DNA of 64,000 nt from Oenanthe sinensis (lineage: Eukaryota; Streptophyta; Magnoliopsida; Apiales; Apiaceae), in assembly GCA_028671895.1 (NCBI GenBank), contig JAPMAC010000234.1, positions 1,612,001 to 1,676,000 of the forward strand. Direction: 5' to 3'. The notes beneath the pieces are model-generated. The model worked only from the letters and a program-made list of their open reading frames with translations, was not told the DNA's origin and did not search any database. The translations under genes were made by a program, and so were the position numbers. This document shows positions 12,159-22,699 of this stretch, piece by piece (positions within the stretch are counted from its first letter, which is position 1; each line of letters opens with the position of its first letter).

Positions 12159-13647
12159 TTGAATGAGACTGGCGGAGGTGTTTCTGATACGATAAGGTGG
12201 TTGGCAGGCAAACCATCATTTACTGTTTTGACTTACGATGGATATCTTGTTGATGGGGTCCGATACTTCACAAAGGAGCGAGATGATACAAGGGTTGTCC
12301 AAAATAGTGGAGTCTCTTTAGTTGCTAAGATAGTCCAAGTTTCCAGTGCTAAGGATTTAAATCCTGTGGAGAGTGACATGATGTTTTATGGGAGAATTGA
12401 CGAAATATGGGAATTGGATTACCATGCATTCAAAGCCCAATTATTCTTGTGTAAATGGGTAGATAGTGACAGAGGAATCAAGGTGGATGAACTTGGCTTC
12501 ACATTTATGGCGTAAGTTTTTTATTATTTTTTTTCTGATTCTTGTCTCATTCTATTTCGTAATGATTTACTCAATGTATATATTTTATGTATATATTTTA
12601 TTTGTATTTTTAGGTATATGTATTTTGTGCTTCGGGATATGCCAGAGAGAGATTTATCGGGGTTGTTTGCATTTCTCCATCCATCTACATATAAGCTCAA
12701 TGATGATTTTAATGTCTATATTGTACAAAGGCTGAAAGATGGAGTTCTTCGGATGAACTTGATGCCTTATAATTACGAGTATGACTCTTTTTTTATGCAA
12801 ATGTTACAATTATTTAATAAATATATTAGTTGGACCTCATCATGTGTAATTTTTTATATTCTCACTATGATTTATATATAATAAAAATAGTACACATTGG
12901 ATTTTGATCGTGATATGGGAATCTGAAATTTATATCCTCGATCCATTACCTCATCATCCACATCCTAAGGCACTAGACATGGCATTAATGCGGTAATTTT
13001 TACCTTTATTTTAATATATACTTATATATATATATATATATATAATTGACACCGTATTTGTAAATTAAATTCTACAGAGCAGTGAGATCTTATAATGCTC
13101 AGGAGGGACGAGTAAATAAGAATCCCAAAATTACAAATCTTGCAGTAAGTATTTAGTTGATGTAGTTAGTCTTTTATTTTGTCTATTATTATTTTCTGGA
13201 CTGATTAATTGTCAATAATTTTCCGGAATATATAGGGATGCCCTAAACAACCAGGTGGTACAGAATGTGGGTATGTAGTAATGCGATATATAAAAGATAT
13301 AATTGAGGACGAGGTGATGAAGCTTTTAAGTAAGGTATTTTTCTATATGTTTATTGTTAGAGATGCAATAATTAACAATAATATTTAAATCAAACTGTCA
13401 AAAACAAAACAATGTCAAAATTAACAATAAGGCATTTTTGCACTACTTTCACGTGTTAATTAAGGCATTTTTGTTTGAACTTGAGCAGCTTTTAAGCAAA
13501 ATATCTGTTTTATAGTAGGTTTCAAATTGCTGATTTGTTTGTGTTATATATTTACAGTGGAGCTCTAAGACTCGCAAGACTTACAAAAGGGAGGAACTTG
13601 ATGTCGTTCGCTGGGAGACACTTGATTATATACAAGCCATCATGTAG
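12140..13647 (+). CDS. DUF4216 segment plus Ulp1-like (C48) cysteine protease, spliced
   Basis: Exons 12140-12511, 12614-12778, 12891-12992, 13078-13144, 13236-13334 and 13558-13647 join in frame through GT-AG introns and stop at TAG 13645. The first exon is DUF4216-like. Later exons give a Ulp1/SENP-type fold: catalytic His in T-H-W (12895-12897), Asp in L-D-P-L (12940-12942), oxyanion Gln in P-K-Q-P and Cys in E-C-G-Y (13266-13268). These proteases remove SUMO-like tags; plant Mutator-like and CACTA elements are known to carry them. All four key residues are present, so the fold could be active. No ATG lies at the left end: it is either the C-terminal part of the transposase transcript or a separate gene starting at an internal ATG such as 12619. 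Confidence 0.8.
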
Positions 13648-13737
13648 TTGGGTTACACTACTCTCAGTTATATTATTTTGATTGTAGTCAAATAGATGCA
13701 TGGATGTATTAGTACTTGATGTTTGGATTATATGTAT

Positions 13738-13852
13738 GTTTGTGTAGTTGGATTGGATGGATGGATCTATAGTTGGATTGGATGGATGAATCTATAGTTA
13801 GATTGGATGGATGGATCTATAGTTGGATTGGATTGGATGGATGTAGAATTGG
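13738..13852 (+). repeat. GGAT-rich minisatellite
   Basis: About 3.5 imperfect copies of a ~31-bp unit (TAGTTGGATTGGATGGATGGATC-like), inside the untranslated 3' part of the CACTA element, about 90 bp after the Ulp1-like stop codon. Confidence 0.8.
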
Positions 13853-13960
13853 TATGTTAGAGTAATTAAATTTGGTAGTTTCTTATTGGTTTGGTAACTT
13901 TTTTTGGCCTGCATGTTGTATGTGAATGGTTAAACAGGTAATCAAACATCATTTTATACA

Positions 13961-14520
13961 GGAAACTGATGTCCAGACAAAGTTATGACATCAGTTTGAA
14001 AATAGGAAACTGATGTTAACTTAAAGCTATTACATCATTTTGAAACTAAGAAACTGATATTAACCTAAAGTTATGACATCAGTTTGAAAATAGGAAACTG
14101 ATGTTAACATAAAGCTATTACATCATTTTGAAAATAAGAAACTGATGTTAATCTAGAACTATTACATCAGTTTGAAAATAAGAAACTGATGTTAATCTAG
14201 AACTATTACATCAATTTGAAAATAAGAAACTGATGTTAATATAAAGTTATTACATTAGTTTGAAAATAAGAAATAGATGTTAATCTAAAACTATTACATC
14301 AGTTTGAAAATAAGAAACTGATGTTAATCTAAAACTATTACATCAGTTTGTAAATAAGAAACTGATGTTAATGACAATTATAGACATCAGTTTGTTATGA
14401 GAAAACAATGTGGTATGTAATCTTATACATCGGTTATAAACTGATGTTAAAAAGCAGGAGCTTTAACATCGCCCACGAAGACATCGGTTTAAATTTCTAC
14501 AGACATCAGTTTTTAACTGA
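13961..14520 (+). repeat. CACTA 3' subterminal array of palindromic repeats
   Basis: Ten units of about 44 bp run from 13961 to 14400. Each carries GAAACTGATGT and, about 20 bases later, the inverted core ACATCAGTTT, so every unit can fold on itself. Looser copies continue to the terminus with the CGGTT variant found at the 5' end. This looks like the TNPA-type binding array needed for transposition. Confidence 0.9.
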
Positions 14521-14532
14521 TGTCTAATCCAG

Positions 14533-14546
14533 TTTTTCTAGTAGTG
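14533..14546 (-). repeat. CACTA 3' terminal inverted repeat
   Basis: The reverse complement reads CACTACTAGAAAAA, identical to 7862-7875. Followed by TAT 14547-14549, the second copy of the target duplication. Confidence 0.95.
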
Positions 14547-14549
14547 TAT

Positions 14550-15190
14550 ACTCGACATGAAACTCCCAAAGATAGTAAGGGACTTCTAAAAATTGACAGG
14601 AAGAGTTGCGGCCTTAGGAAGGTTCATCTCAATGTCTCAGAATACATGCCTACCCTTTTTCAAGACATTGAAGAAAGTGATAGATTTTGTGTGGACAGAA
14701 GAAAGCCAAGCGGCCTTTGAGGAACTAAAAAAGTACATGGTTGAAGCTCCGTTATTAGCCAAGCCTAATTCCGAGGACATCTTATACTTGTACTTGGCCG
14801 TATCAGAAAAGGCCTTGAGTGTTGTCCTTGTAAAGGAAGAAGAAAAGGTTCAAAAGCCGGTTTATTATGTGAGCAAAGTCTTGCACAGAGCCGAACTGAA
14901 CTACTCCAAGATCAAAAAGTTTGTGATAGCCTTGGTAATGGTCTCAAGGAAGCTACGACCTTACTTTCAAGCATACAAAATTGAAGTGCTAACTGATCAG
15001 CCTTTAAGGAACATCATACATAGACCCAAGACAAGTGGAAGGCTGATTAAATGGGCCATAGAACTCAGAGAGTTCGACATCAAGTACAAGCCCCGAACGG
15101 CCATTAAAGCTCAAGTTCTTGTTGACTTTGTGGTTGAATGTACCAATGATAATTATGAAGTCGGGGGCAGGACAAAGAGGAAATACCTCA
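14550..15190 (+). pseudogene. Tat-A RT thumb and first RNase H domain
   Basis: This continues the RT frame interrupted at 7861. A stop near 14587 is followed by L-T-G-R-V-A-A-L-x-R-F. The Ty3-type RNase H then reads L-Y-L-A-V-S-E-K-A-L, Y-Y-V-S-K-V-L-H and L-T-D-Q-P-L-R-N, ending in I-K-Y-K-P-R-T-A. The open stretch is 14593-15252. RNase H degrades the RNA strand of the RNA-DNA hybrid. Residues line up with Tat-B 44420-43800. Confidence 0.85.
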
Positions 15191-15214
15191 CGAGTGAGAA
15201 AAGGAACAATCCCC

Positions 15215-15660
15215 TAAGGAATACTTGGTGCTCAATTTTGATGGATCATTAAAAACAAAATCTAGTGGAGCTAGTCTAGTTTTGCAAAGCCCTGAAGGGT
15301 TCCTCATTGAATATGTTATCAAACTAGACTTTCCAACTACTAACAATGAGGTTGAATATGAAGCTCTGATAGCCGGCCTCGGTTTGGCTAAAGCATTGAA
15401 TGCCAAGAATCTCAAAGTATGTGGAGATTCAAAGTTAGTCATATCCCAAATAAATAGGGAGTTTGAAGCAAGAGAAGAAGTTATGGCTAAATATCTTCGA
15501 TTGGTAAAGGCCATTATGACTCAGTTTGATGAATGTCAGATGGAATACATTCATAAAGAAGAAAATGCTCTTGGGCCATCCTTTGGCCTTTTCTAAAGGC
15601 TAATGCCTTGTCAAAGTTTGCATCATCTAAAGTGGATGAACACCCGGAGAGTGTCTACTT
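15215..15660 (+). pseudogene. Tat-A second, archaeal-type RNase H (aRNH)
   Basis: In the open frame 15225-15596 the order is F-D-G-S-L, N-N-E-V-E-Y-E-A-L-I-A-G-L, and C-G-D-S-K-L-V-I, matching the D-E-D active-site pattern of RNase HI of the archaeal/plant type. A second RNase H between the normal RNase H and integrase is the hallmark of the Tat lineage. A frameshift near 15570 precedes the last acidic motif. Confidence 0.85.
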
Positions 15661-15699
15661 TCAAGTCTTGAAGACCCCTAACATTGATGCAAAGCTCGT

Positions 15700-16951
15700 A
15701 GCCCCGATAAGTGTAGGCAATTGCTAGATGGATCCGATTAAAGCCCACCTTAAATTTGGATAGACTGCTAGCAATACTATAGAAGCTATAAAGCTTACTG
15801 TGAGAGAATTAAAGTATGCTCTTATTGATGGAATTCTCTACAAGAAATCTTTTGTTATTCCATACTTGAAATGTCTAAGGCCAGATGAGGCCCATTAGGC
15901 TTTGAAAGAAGTGTACGAAGGGATTTGTGGCCAACACTTGGGGGTAGAGCTTTGGCTCATAAAATCACCCGCCTAGACTTTTACTGGCCTGACTTGATGA
16001 AAGATTTGAAGGAGTATATGAAAATATGTGATAGGTGCCAAAGGCATGTGCCGGTTGTAAGGCAACCTCCTAAGATGTTAACATCCATCAATTCCCTCAT
16101 CCCTTTCACAATGTTGGGAATGGACATCCTTGGGCCTTTTCCAATGGCTAGTGGATAGAGAAAGTTTCTGATCGTTGTAATTGATTATTTCACTAAGTGA
16201 ATTGAGGCTAAACCACTAGCCAAGATAACAACCAAGCAAGTAGCTCAATTCTTTTGGGAAAACATCATATGTAAGTATAGAATACCACGAATCCTGGTCA
16301 CAGATAATGGCATGCAATTTAATAATGAAGAATTCAAGGAGTATTGCAATGACAATGACATCGATCTATGATTTACCTTTGTGACACATTCCCAAGATAA
16401 TGTGTAAGCTGAAGTAGTCAATCGCATCAACCTTGATGGACTAAAGAAAAGAATTAAACGATCAGCTAACACTTGGGTGGATGAACTTTTGTCAATACTA
16501 TGGGCATACAAAACCACTCACAAAGTAACTACTGATGCAACTCCCATCTTCACTTATAGAGCTGAAGTAGTTGTTCTAGTTGAAATCTCACATGTATCCC
16601 CAAGAATCAAGGCCCTTGAACCTGATAAAAATGAGGAAGGAATGAAGCTTGCATTGGATTGATTGATGAGGTCAGGGACAAAGCTCATGCAAAGATCATC
16701 GAATATGAGAAGAAATCTTCTTTCTATTAAAACCTATGGGTTAAGGAAAGATTTTTTAGACAAGGAGACTTAGTCCTCAGAAAAACTGAAGTTTTTGGAG
16801 TAGGGCCCAAGGCAAATTAGCCCCTAATTGAGAAGGACCTTACAAAATAAAACAAGTTAAAGGTGGTGGATCATACATCCTTGAAACTCTTAAAGTTGTT
16901 GAAGTTTCAAGGACTTGGCATGCCTCGAACATGAAGGTTTATTATACTTAA
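15700..16951 (+). pseudogene. Tat-A integrase
   Basis: The HHCC zinc-binding region can be read near 15920-16050 (G-Q-H-L-G, then C-D-R-C-Q). The catalytic core follows, with G-M-D-I-L-G-P at 16115-16140, a T-D-N-G block near 16300 and an A-E-V-V-N block near 16410. The basic C-terminal domain reads to 16951. At least six stops and frameshifts break it. Integrase would join element DNA into the chromosome. Confidence 0.8.
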
Positions 16952-17351
16952 AGAATTCAATTTTAAGTTCTTATATTTAGAAAGAACTAAGTAGAAATAA
17001 GGTTCGATGAAATCACTAGGATGTAAGAGCCTTTCGCTCCAAATAGGATTTCCATTTTGTATGGGTTGTGCCCACTTTTAGCTTTGAAGGCATTATTAAT
17101 ATAATGAATTTTTCTGCCTTATGGGATTTCTTAAAACATTTATTTAACTTAGATTAGCAATCAATTTTACTAGTTCTTTCATGATCAAAAAATAAAATAA
17201 ACCCTGGTTGGCACTTTGGACAAAAGTCTAAGTTACGTCTTTTCCTTTATGCTCGAAAGGTATATGCTAAAAAAATATACTAAGGCAAGAAAAAAGAAAA
17301 AGAAAAACAACACATACTTTTTATAAATAAAACGTTTTGGGATTATATAAT
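16952..17351. other. Tail-to-tail spacer between Tat-A pol and antisense gene
   Basis: About 400 bp of AT-rich sequence with no ORF. It separates the end of sense pol from the end of the antisense gene, as 41682-41998 does in Tat-B. Confidence 0.5.
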
Positions 17352-19160
17352 TTAGAAATAGAAAAGGAAAAGTGAGGAATACGAGAAAAATGATACAAAG
17401 AAAAAGAAACTAAGGAAGATCTTCGATGTGCTCATCCTCGTCCTTCTTTTCTTCCTCAACCTCCTTCTAGGCATTTTCCTCGTCCTCTGAGGAGTCAAAG
17501 ACCCGTTCATACTCATCCAAGGCCTCACCACTCGACCCATCACCAGAGTCCATCCCTCGAGCAGTGGTAGTCAAAGCCAATGGCTGACCCATGTGACAAA
17601 GAAAGTCTGAAGGGACGAACAAGCCAGGGTACTTAGCCAGGATGGCATTGAGGTACTTATCCCAAGTTTGGGCACATGTCGTCGGAAAAATCATGTCATT
17701 GTGTTTATCGATGAAAGCCATGAATTCCTCAAACCTCATGTACTTAGCAATTTTGGCATGTTTGTCCGCCCTCAACTCTTGCAGCTCGGCTTGGGCCGCT
17801 ATCAGTTCTTGCTCCTTTTCGAGCAACTTCTTTTCCAGCATGGTCACCTTGGCCTTAGCTTTTTCCTTGCCCTTCCTTTGGGCTTTCTCAGAGAAACGCC
17901 AAGTTTTGGCTTGGTGGGCCATGGTCTGAAAGTAAGTGTTGACCTATTTATAACATAACAAATTTGGATCAGAATAAAATACAGCGTATCAAAATGAGAA
18001 AAGGCCAAAAATTGGCTATGTAAGGAAATGGAAAGAAAGAAATGGGCTTATCATAGCCACGGCTTGAGCTCTAAGAGTCTCGACCTGCTCAATGTCCATT
18101 TTCAAGACAATCTTGGTCTTGTCAGCTGGGGGGATTGAATTTTGGGACAAATCGACGGAGTTCAAAGTGCTCCCGACGACGGTATCCTGCCTCTTTATAC
18201 CCCAGCTGGGCCTCCATGCCGTGGTGGATGGGTCATATTCCTCCTCATGAGGCCTTTCTCCTAGCTTTGATTTGGGCCCCTTCACAAGGCTGCAAGAAGC
18301 CCGGGAGGTTGGGCTCCTTGATTGGGCCTTCAAGGGCTTCACGGGCTTTCCTCATTTTGTGGGTCCCATGATCACCTATGCCCAAATGAAAATGGATATT
18401 TTTGGCAGCTATAAAACAAACAAAAAAATAAACAAGTGGACTGAGAAAAATCGAGAAAAAAATAAGAAAAGAAAGATATCATTATCCGAAACTTGAGAAA
18501 GGCCTATGGCCTTCAAAGAAAATTCCTTGAAAAGCTTCATGTAATGGGTTTGGCCTTTATCTTGGACCAAATCTGCGAGAATCAGCTTCTCTTTGGGGGT
18601 CAGCTAAATCGAGCCCGGGTTACCATATTTGACTTTATAAAATGAGGTCCTAAAAAGGGTACCTCAATCTCCTCCTTCCCACTCCAAGTAAAGAAAATCT
18701 CTCCTCCAATCAGGGTTGGTGTCGGGCAAAGACTTGTTATAAAAAATTAGGCTTACCCCTTGCCTGTGGTTAATATGTATCCAACCCAACATTGAACTTG
18801 GTTTATTCTTGAATTGAAAGATGGTCCTCAAGAGGTCTAAAAAAAGATGATAATTTTTCTTAAGGCATAAAACCATGAAACAAAAAAGGGTCTGCCATGA
18901 ATTTGGGCCTGGTTGACATGGGCTGACCCTAACTTCGGCCAATAACCTCACAATAAATTTATGGAAAGGAAACTTAAACCCACCTATAAGGGCATCCTAA
19001 AAATACACAACCTATTATGCCGCCAATGGCAAGCCCTATCCTTAGGCTTAGCTAAAACGAATTTGTAACCGGGAGGCAATTTGTCCAACTTAGTGAACTT
19101 ATCACAATGAACCTGGTTGGTAAAAACACTTGAATATTTAAAGGCGTCCAACTCCGCTAA
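17352..19160 (-). pseudogene. Tat-A antisense gene (three exons, degenerate)
   Basis: Read on the minus strand from 19160, exon 1 (to 18480) gives L-L-A-E-V then a P-N-S-W-Q-T-L-F-C-F-M-V-L-C block and W-E-G-G-D. Exon 2 (about 18408-18052) has D-T-V-V-G-S. Exon 3 (17943-17352) is a Lys/Glu-rich coiled coil ending in an acidic tail. All parts align with Tat-B 39712-41681. Introns: 18479-18409 (donor AT, acceptor AG) and 18051-17944 (donor AT, acceptor AG). Both donors have lost the G of GT. The exon 1 part resembles the Pfam family called 'putative gypsy type transposon' (PF04195), a recognition from memory. The start codon and promoter are lost at the 19160 junction. Confidence 0.75.
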
Positions 19161-20666
19161 AGCTTAACTTGTTTTAGATCCTCTTGATATCCCTTATAAT
19201 TGTTTTAAAACTTGTGTCTATAACATGATCCTGATTCTTTACTTGATTCTTGCTTACCTTATTGCAAAAGTGATTTGAATATAAATTTATCTTGGAATAA
19301 AAATTTACCTCTGTTTCTTGACTTTTAAAAATGGATTTAAATATGAAATCCAACTTTCAAGAAGTCTTTTTCATCAAATGATTTGGTAACTTTTAAAAGA
19401 AAGGTTTTGATATTATAGGAATTCCGATCAAAATGGTTTCTGTGGATTCATATAGATTGGAGGCGTAAGAGGCCGAGTGACGCCGGTCCAGCATTTTTTT
19501 AGCGTAAGAGGCTAGGGCGGTCCTAGTCCAACATCTTTAATGGCCAATATCAATATGTGCTGATATGAGTACTCCTTAAAGGTCCAGAGGGACTTCGGTC
19601 TATTATGGGGACTTTACGTGGCTGATCGCCCGTATTGTCCGGGTGTTGTGAGAAAACTCCAATCAAAATGATTTTTTTGATTTTTTTTTAAATGATGTCC
19701 TAATGAGAGGACAGTTTCTATGAAAAGGATTTCAAAACTGATGTTCTAATAAAAGAATAATTTTTATTGAATTGATTAGTAATGAAATACTTTTATGATG
19801 CCATGTTTATACAACTTTGAACTGTCAAGTTTACCATGATTTTGACTCCGTCTTACTTATGTGTAATATTTCCTGTTATCCATCTAAAAAAATCACATGT
19901 TTACCTTCAAAGCTTGAACTGATTTATTTTAAAGATTTCCTTAAACCCTATTACCCTAGACCGTTAGACACCTTACCCTTAATTAATTCTTTTTAGAACA
20001 TTATCAGTTTTACCTTAACTTTACAACCACAAGTTTTATGATAAACCTTGACCTGAACTCTTTCCTTACCTATGCCTTTATTAATGAATAGTATTGAAGA
20101 AAGTTTTATGCATAAAGAATTTCCAGATTTATTAATGAATTCTAGATTGATGTTTTAAGGACAATAAGGTACAGTTATGGTTTTGAGAAATGTTTCCAAA
20201 TTACTTATCTTGCTGTAGAACTGTTCATAACCTTATGCATGGTTACTTGCTGAGCCTTTGTAGCTCATTCTTTTATTTTCTAACCTCTACAGCTTTTGAG
20301 AAGCATGGTACGATTTAAGCAAACTACGAGGAAGAACACCTCTTATATTAATTATGCTAGGTTGGCTGAAGTGGAACAGGTAGGATCACAGCTGAGTTAG
20401 AAGGAAAATAATTTGTTATAAGTCTTATAATGTATAGATGATGGCAAACTTTTGTGAGATATTCAGAGTTTGTAATGATATGTATGTTATGATGTAAATT
20501 TAATAAATTTAGAGTTGTGCTTGCTTCATACCATTACCTGTTAAAGGTCCAGGGTAGTAGTCAGGGTCGTGTATATGTATATATTTCTGCTTATTATTAT
20601 TAGGGTGCATGCATCTAGAGTGATAGTGACTCCTCGATCTAGACCCCGGATTAGGAGGGTGTCACA
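19161..20666 (+). mobile_element. Tekay-A 5' LTR, 5'-truncated
   Basis: It ends GGAGGGTGTCACA at 20666, directly before the primer-binding site. It shares with Tekay-B LTRs (reverse complement) the 'gcgtaagaggc..agtgacgccggtccagca' block at about 19466-19500. Only about 1.5 kb remains, whereas the 3' LTR runs at least 2.24 kb before its interruption. No TG start is visible near 19161; sequence before that point is Tat-A antisense gene. The left part was therefore deleted. Confidence 0.75.
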
Positions 20667-20669
20667 GGT

Positions 20670-20681
20670 TGGTATCAGAGC
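20670..20681 (+). other. Tekay-A primer-binding site
   Basis: TGGTATCAGAGC, complementary to the 3' end of plant initiator methionine tRNA, three bases after the LTR end. It primes minus-strand DNA synthesis. Confidence 0.95.
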
Positions 20682-20869
20682 GACAGGTTTTGGTCACTGA
20701 AACAAGCCAGGATTAGGTTAACTGAGTAGATCACTTAATAAAAGATGTGAGAGTAATAGTAAGATAGGAATAGGTAACGAAGTATGGTGTAGACATTAGA
20801 ATTTTAATTTTAGACTTAAGATAACTTTTATTTCCTTTGTACCCTATATATATTATGATATCATTGCAG

Positions 20870-21112
20870 GCTCGTGGCATTCATGCACTACCTGCACCAC
20901 CTCCTTCCGATACTTCTTCGGAGTCTTTGGATTCTCAAGATCCCGTTGACTATTCTAGTTCGGAGAATGAGGCTAGCAAGACCCTTATACCTCTTATTTC
21001 TGTACCTCTTGTTCTGACTGATCCACCAGTAGACAGTGCACCTGTCCCTCCTAGGTCCACTAGGCCAGTCATTACTCGAGGTGATTTGCGAGTTCCGGAT
21101 TATCCTGTTTAG
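20870..21112 (+). CDS. Tekay-A leader ORF upstream of gag (Pro/Ser/acidic)
   Basis: An open stretch directly after an acceptor-like ATTGCAG (20863-20869). It encodes a low-complexity peptide rich in Pro, Ser and acidic residues (A-L-P-A-P-P-P-S-D; S-S-S-E-N-E-A) and ends at TAG 21110. Tekay-B has a comparable leader frame, also after an acceptor-like site. No known domain. It may be a spliced upstream exon; a short Met start would lie in an earlier exon. Function unknown. Confidence 0.4.
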   Translation, partial: ARGIHALPAPPPSDTSSESLDSQDPVDYSSSENEASKTLIPLISVPLVLTDPPVDSAPVPPRSTRPVITRGDLRVPDYPV

Positions 21113-21705
21113 TGGTGAGAGGAGAGGATATGAACTGTTGAGGAGGTGGGACGCAGACAGATAGCAGCGAGGGCCTTTACAGATGATGTAGTGGAGGAGG
21201 CGAGGCAGCTGACCCGACTACTTTGTAGATTGGTGACAGGGCTTAGGGTTGCATGAGACCGAGATCACAGACATGGCTAGATGCTAGTGTTTGTGAGTGT
21301 GTTTAGATGAGACATCTGTTAGAGCTCATCCAGCCTACCCTATCAGACTTTATTTCCGCTTTCCATCTCGTACTTTTATTAGCATATTGTTGTACCTTTT
21401 GTTCAGACTTATCCTGCACCTTAACTTTGGTGTTGTTTCGTATCTATTATCGTTGTTATTATGTTCCAGTATTTTCCCTTATACCTGTTGTTTACCTTTA
21501 TGCTTATCCATTTATATCTATTGTACTAACCTGTTTTTGATAAAACCTTTATACCCTTTGTTGTTATAGGCAACTTATGTAGCTATAATGCTATAAAGTT
21601 GATTTTTAAAACTGTATTTTCAAATTTCAAGTAGTTTCAAGGTATTTTAGCTGTTTATGATATGATGTAGCGTATTGCTTAATAAGTTGATTGTCTTTCC
21701 TATAG
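21113..21705 (+). other. Tekay-A leader, possible intron before gag
   Basis: Noncoding, pyrimidine-rich toward its end (21310-21540). It ends at an acceptor-like TTTCCTATAG (21696-21705), four bases before the gag ATG at 21710. A donor cannot be chosen with confidence. Confidence 0.4.
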
Positions 21706-21709
21706 TAAG

Positions 21710-22699
21710 ATGCCCCAAAGAAAAAGACCATTTCAAATACTTCTCAAAATCATACCACTCAAGATCCACCCCAGATGGATCCCACCGTGGCTCAACTTAT
21801 TCAAATACTCCAACAACAAACTGTTGTTTTGACTCAACAACAACAACAACCAGTTCAACCCGTGACAACTTTCAAATCCTTCTAACCAGTTAAACCACTA
21901 GAATTCAAAGGTACTGTAAACCCCATAGAGGCCAAAGGTTGGTTGAAAGAGATAGAAAAAGTGTTTGCCTTAGTTAAAGTTGGAGAAGATCAGAAAACCG
22001 AAAATGCAAGTTACTTTCAGAAAGAGGAATCGAATTATTGGTGGGAATCTGTAAGATTGATGGAAGGTGAGGGAGTAATATCATGGCAAAGATTCACTGA
22101 ACTGTTTCTGGAAAAGTATCTCCCAAGATATATGCAAGATCAACTGTAGATCAAATTTTTGGAGTTAAAACAAGAAAACATAAGTGTGGCAGAATATGAG
22201 GCTAATTTTACCGAATTAGCAAGGTTTGTCCCTGAATATGTGAATACGGAAGTGAAGAAAGCTAAAAGATTTCAACAAGGTTTGAAATCTTGGATTCGAA
22301 GCAAGGTGGAAGTATTTGAGCTTTAAAATTATGCGATAGTGGTCCAGAAAGCGATGATTATTGAGGGAAAAAGTGAACTATCCCAGAAAGATAAGGCAGG
22401 AAAGAAAAGGAAGTTTGAAATATCATAAAGAAGTTAGGATGCTGGAAACATTCATAACAAGTTCAAGAAGAGATTTGACAATCAGTCCAACAGAAACCAA
22501 GGATTTTGAAAACCGAAGAATAGAAATGGAAATCAAGATAGATATCTCCAGAATGTTAACTAACAGAATACACCTAAACCACCTCTACCAGATTGTAAGA
22601 TCTGTGGCAAGCAATACACTGGGATTTATAACAGGTTGAACATTACTTGTTTCAGGTGTAGCAAAAAAGGACATTATGCTAGTGATTGCCCCAATGTCA
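21710..22699 (+). pseudogene. Tekay-A gag
   Basis: The ATG at 21710 gives M-P-Q-R-K; a frameshift within the first codons leads into the Gln-rich N-terminal stretch. The capsid-like Retrotrans_gag domain follows (W-L-K-E-I-E-K-V-F, then Y-W-W-E-S-V, F-L-E-K-Y-L-P-R-Y-M, 21930-22150) and the F-x-Q-G-L-K-x-W-I-R-S block near 22275. Stops at 21883, 22147 and 22324 break it. The first C-x2-C-x4-H-x4-C knuckle lies at about 22645-22688. A Copia solo LTR splits gag here; the second knuckle is at 24258-24300. Confidence 0.85.

Larger units (their letters stand above)
7862..14546 (+). mobile_element. CACTA (En/Spm-type) DNA transposon, 6685 bp, with intact termini and TSD
   Basis: Both ends carry the perfect 14-bp terminal inverted repeat CACTACTAGAAAAA (7862-7875 and 14533-14546), flanked by the 3-bp duplication TAT (7859-7861 and 14547-14549). 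Removing it re-joins the Tat-A reverse transcriptase frame. Inside are a TNP2-type transposase, a DUF4216 segment with a Ulp1-like cysteine protease, subterminal repeats at both ends, and introns. The sharp ends and uninterrupted flanking match show the insertion is younger than the decay of Tat-A. Confidence 0.95.
6605..19160 (+). mobile_element. Tat-A: decayed Tat-lineage Ty3/gypsy element, split by a CACTA transposon
   Basis: A plus-strand pol of the Tat type, with two RNase H domains before integrase, runs 6605-7861 and 14547-16951. An antisense gene remnant follows at 17352-19160. It matches Tat-B in domain order throughout. Both LTRs, gag and the primer-binding site are missing: the left side is lost before 6605, and the right side ends abruptly where Tekay-A LTR sequence starts near 19161. 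Many nonsense codons and frameshifts show it is old and immobile. Confidence 0.85.

Noticed and set aside
13961..14400. Short regular palindromic repeats resembling CRISPR
   Set aside because: The intervening sequence is itself repeated and the position is the subterminal region of a CACTA element.
21297..21569. Hydrophobic frame that looks like membrane segments
   Set aside because: It lies in the pyrimidine-rich leader of Tekay-A; two overlapping frames are both hydrophobic because of T-rich sequence. No start context or homology.
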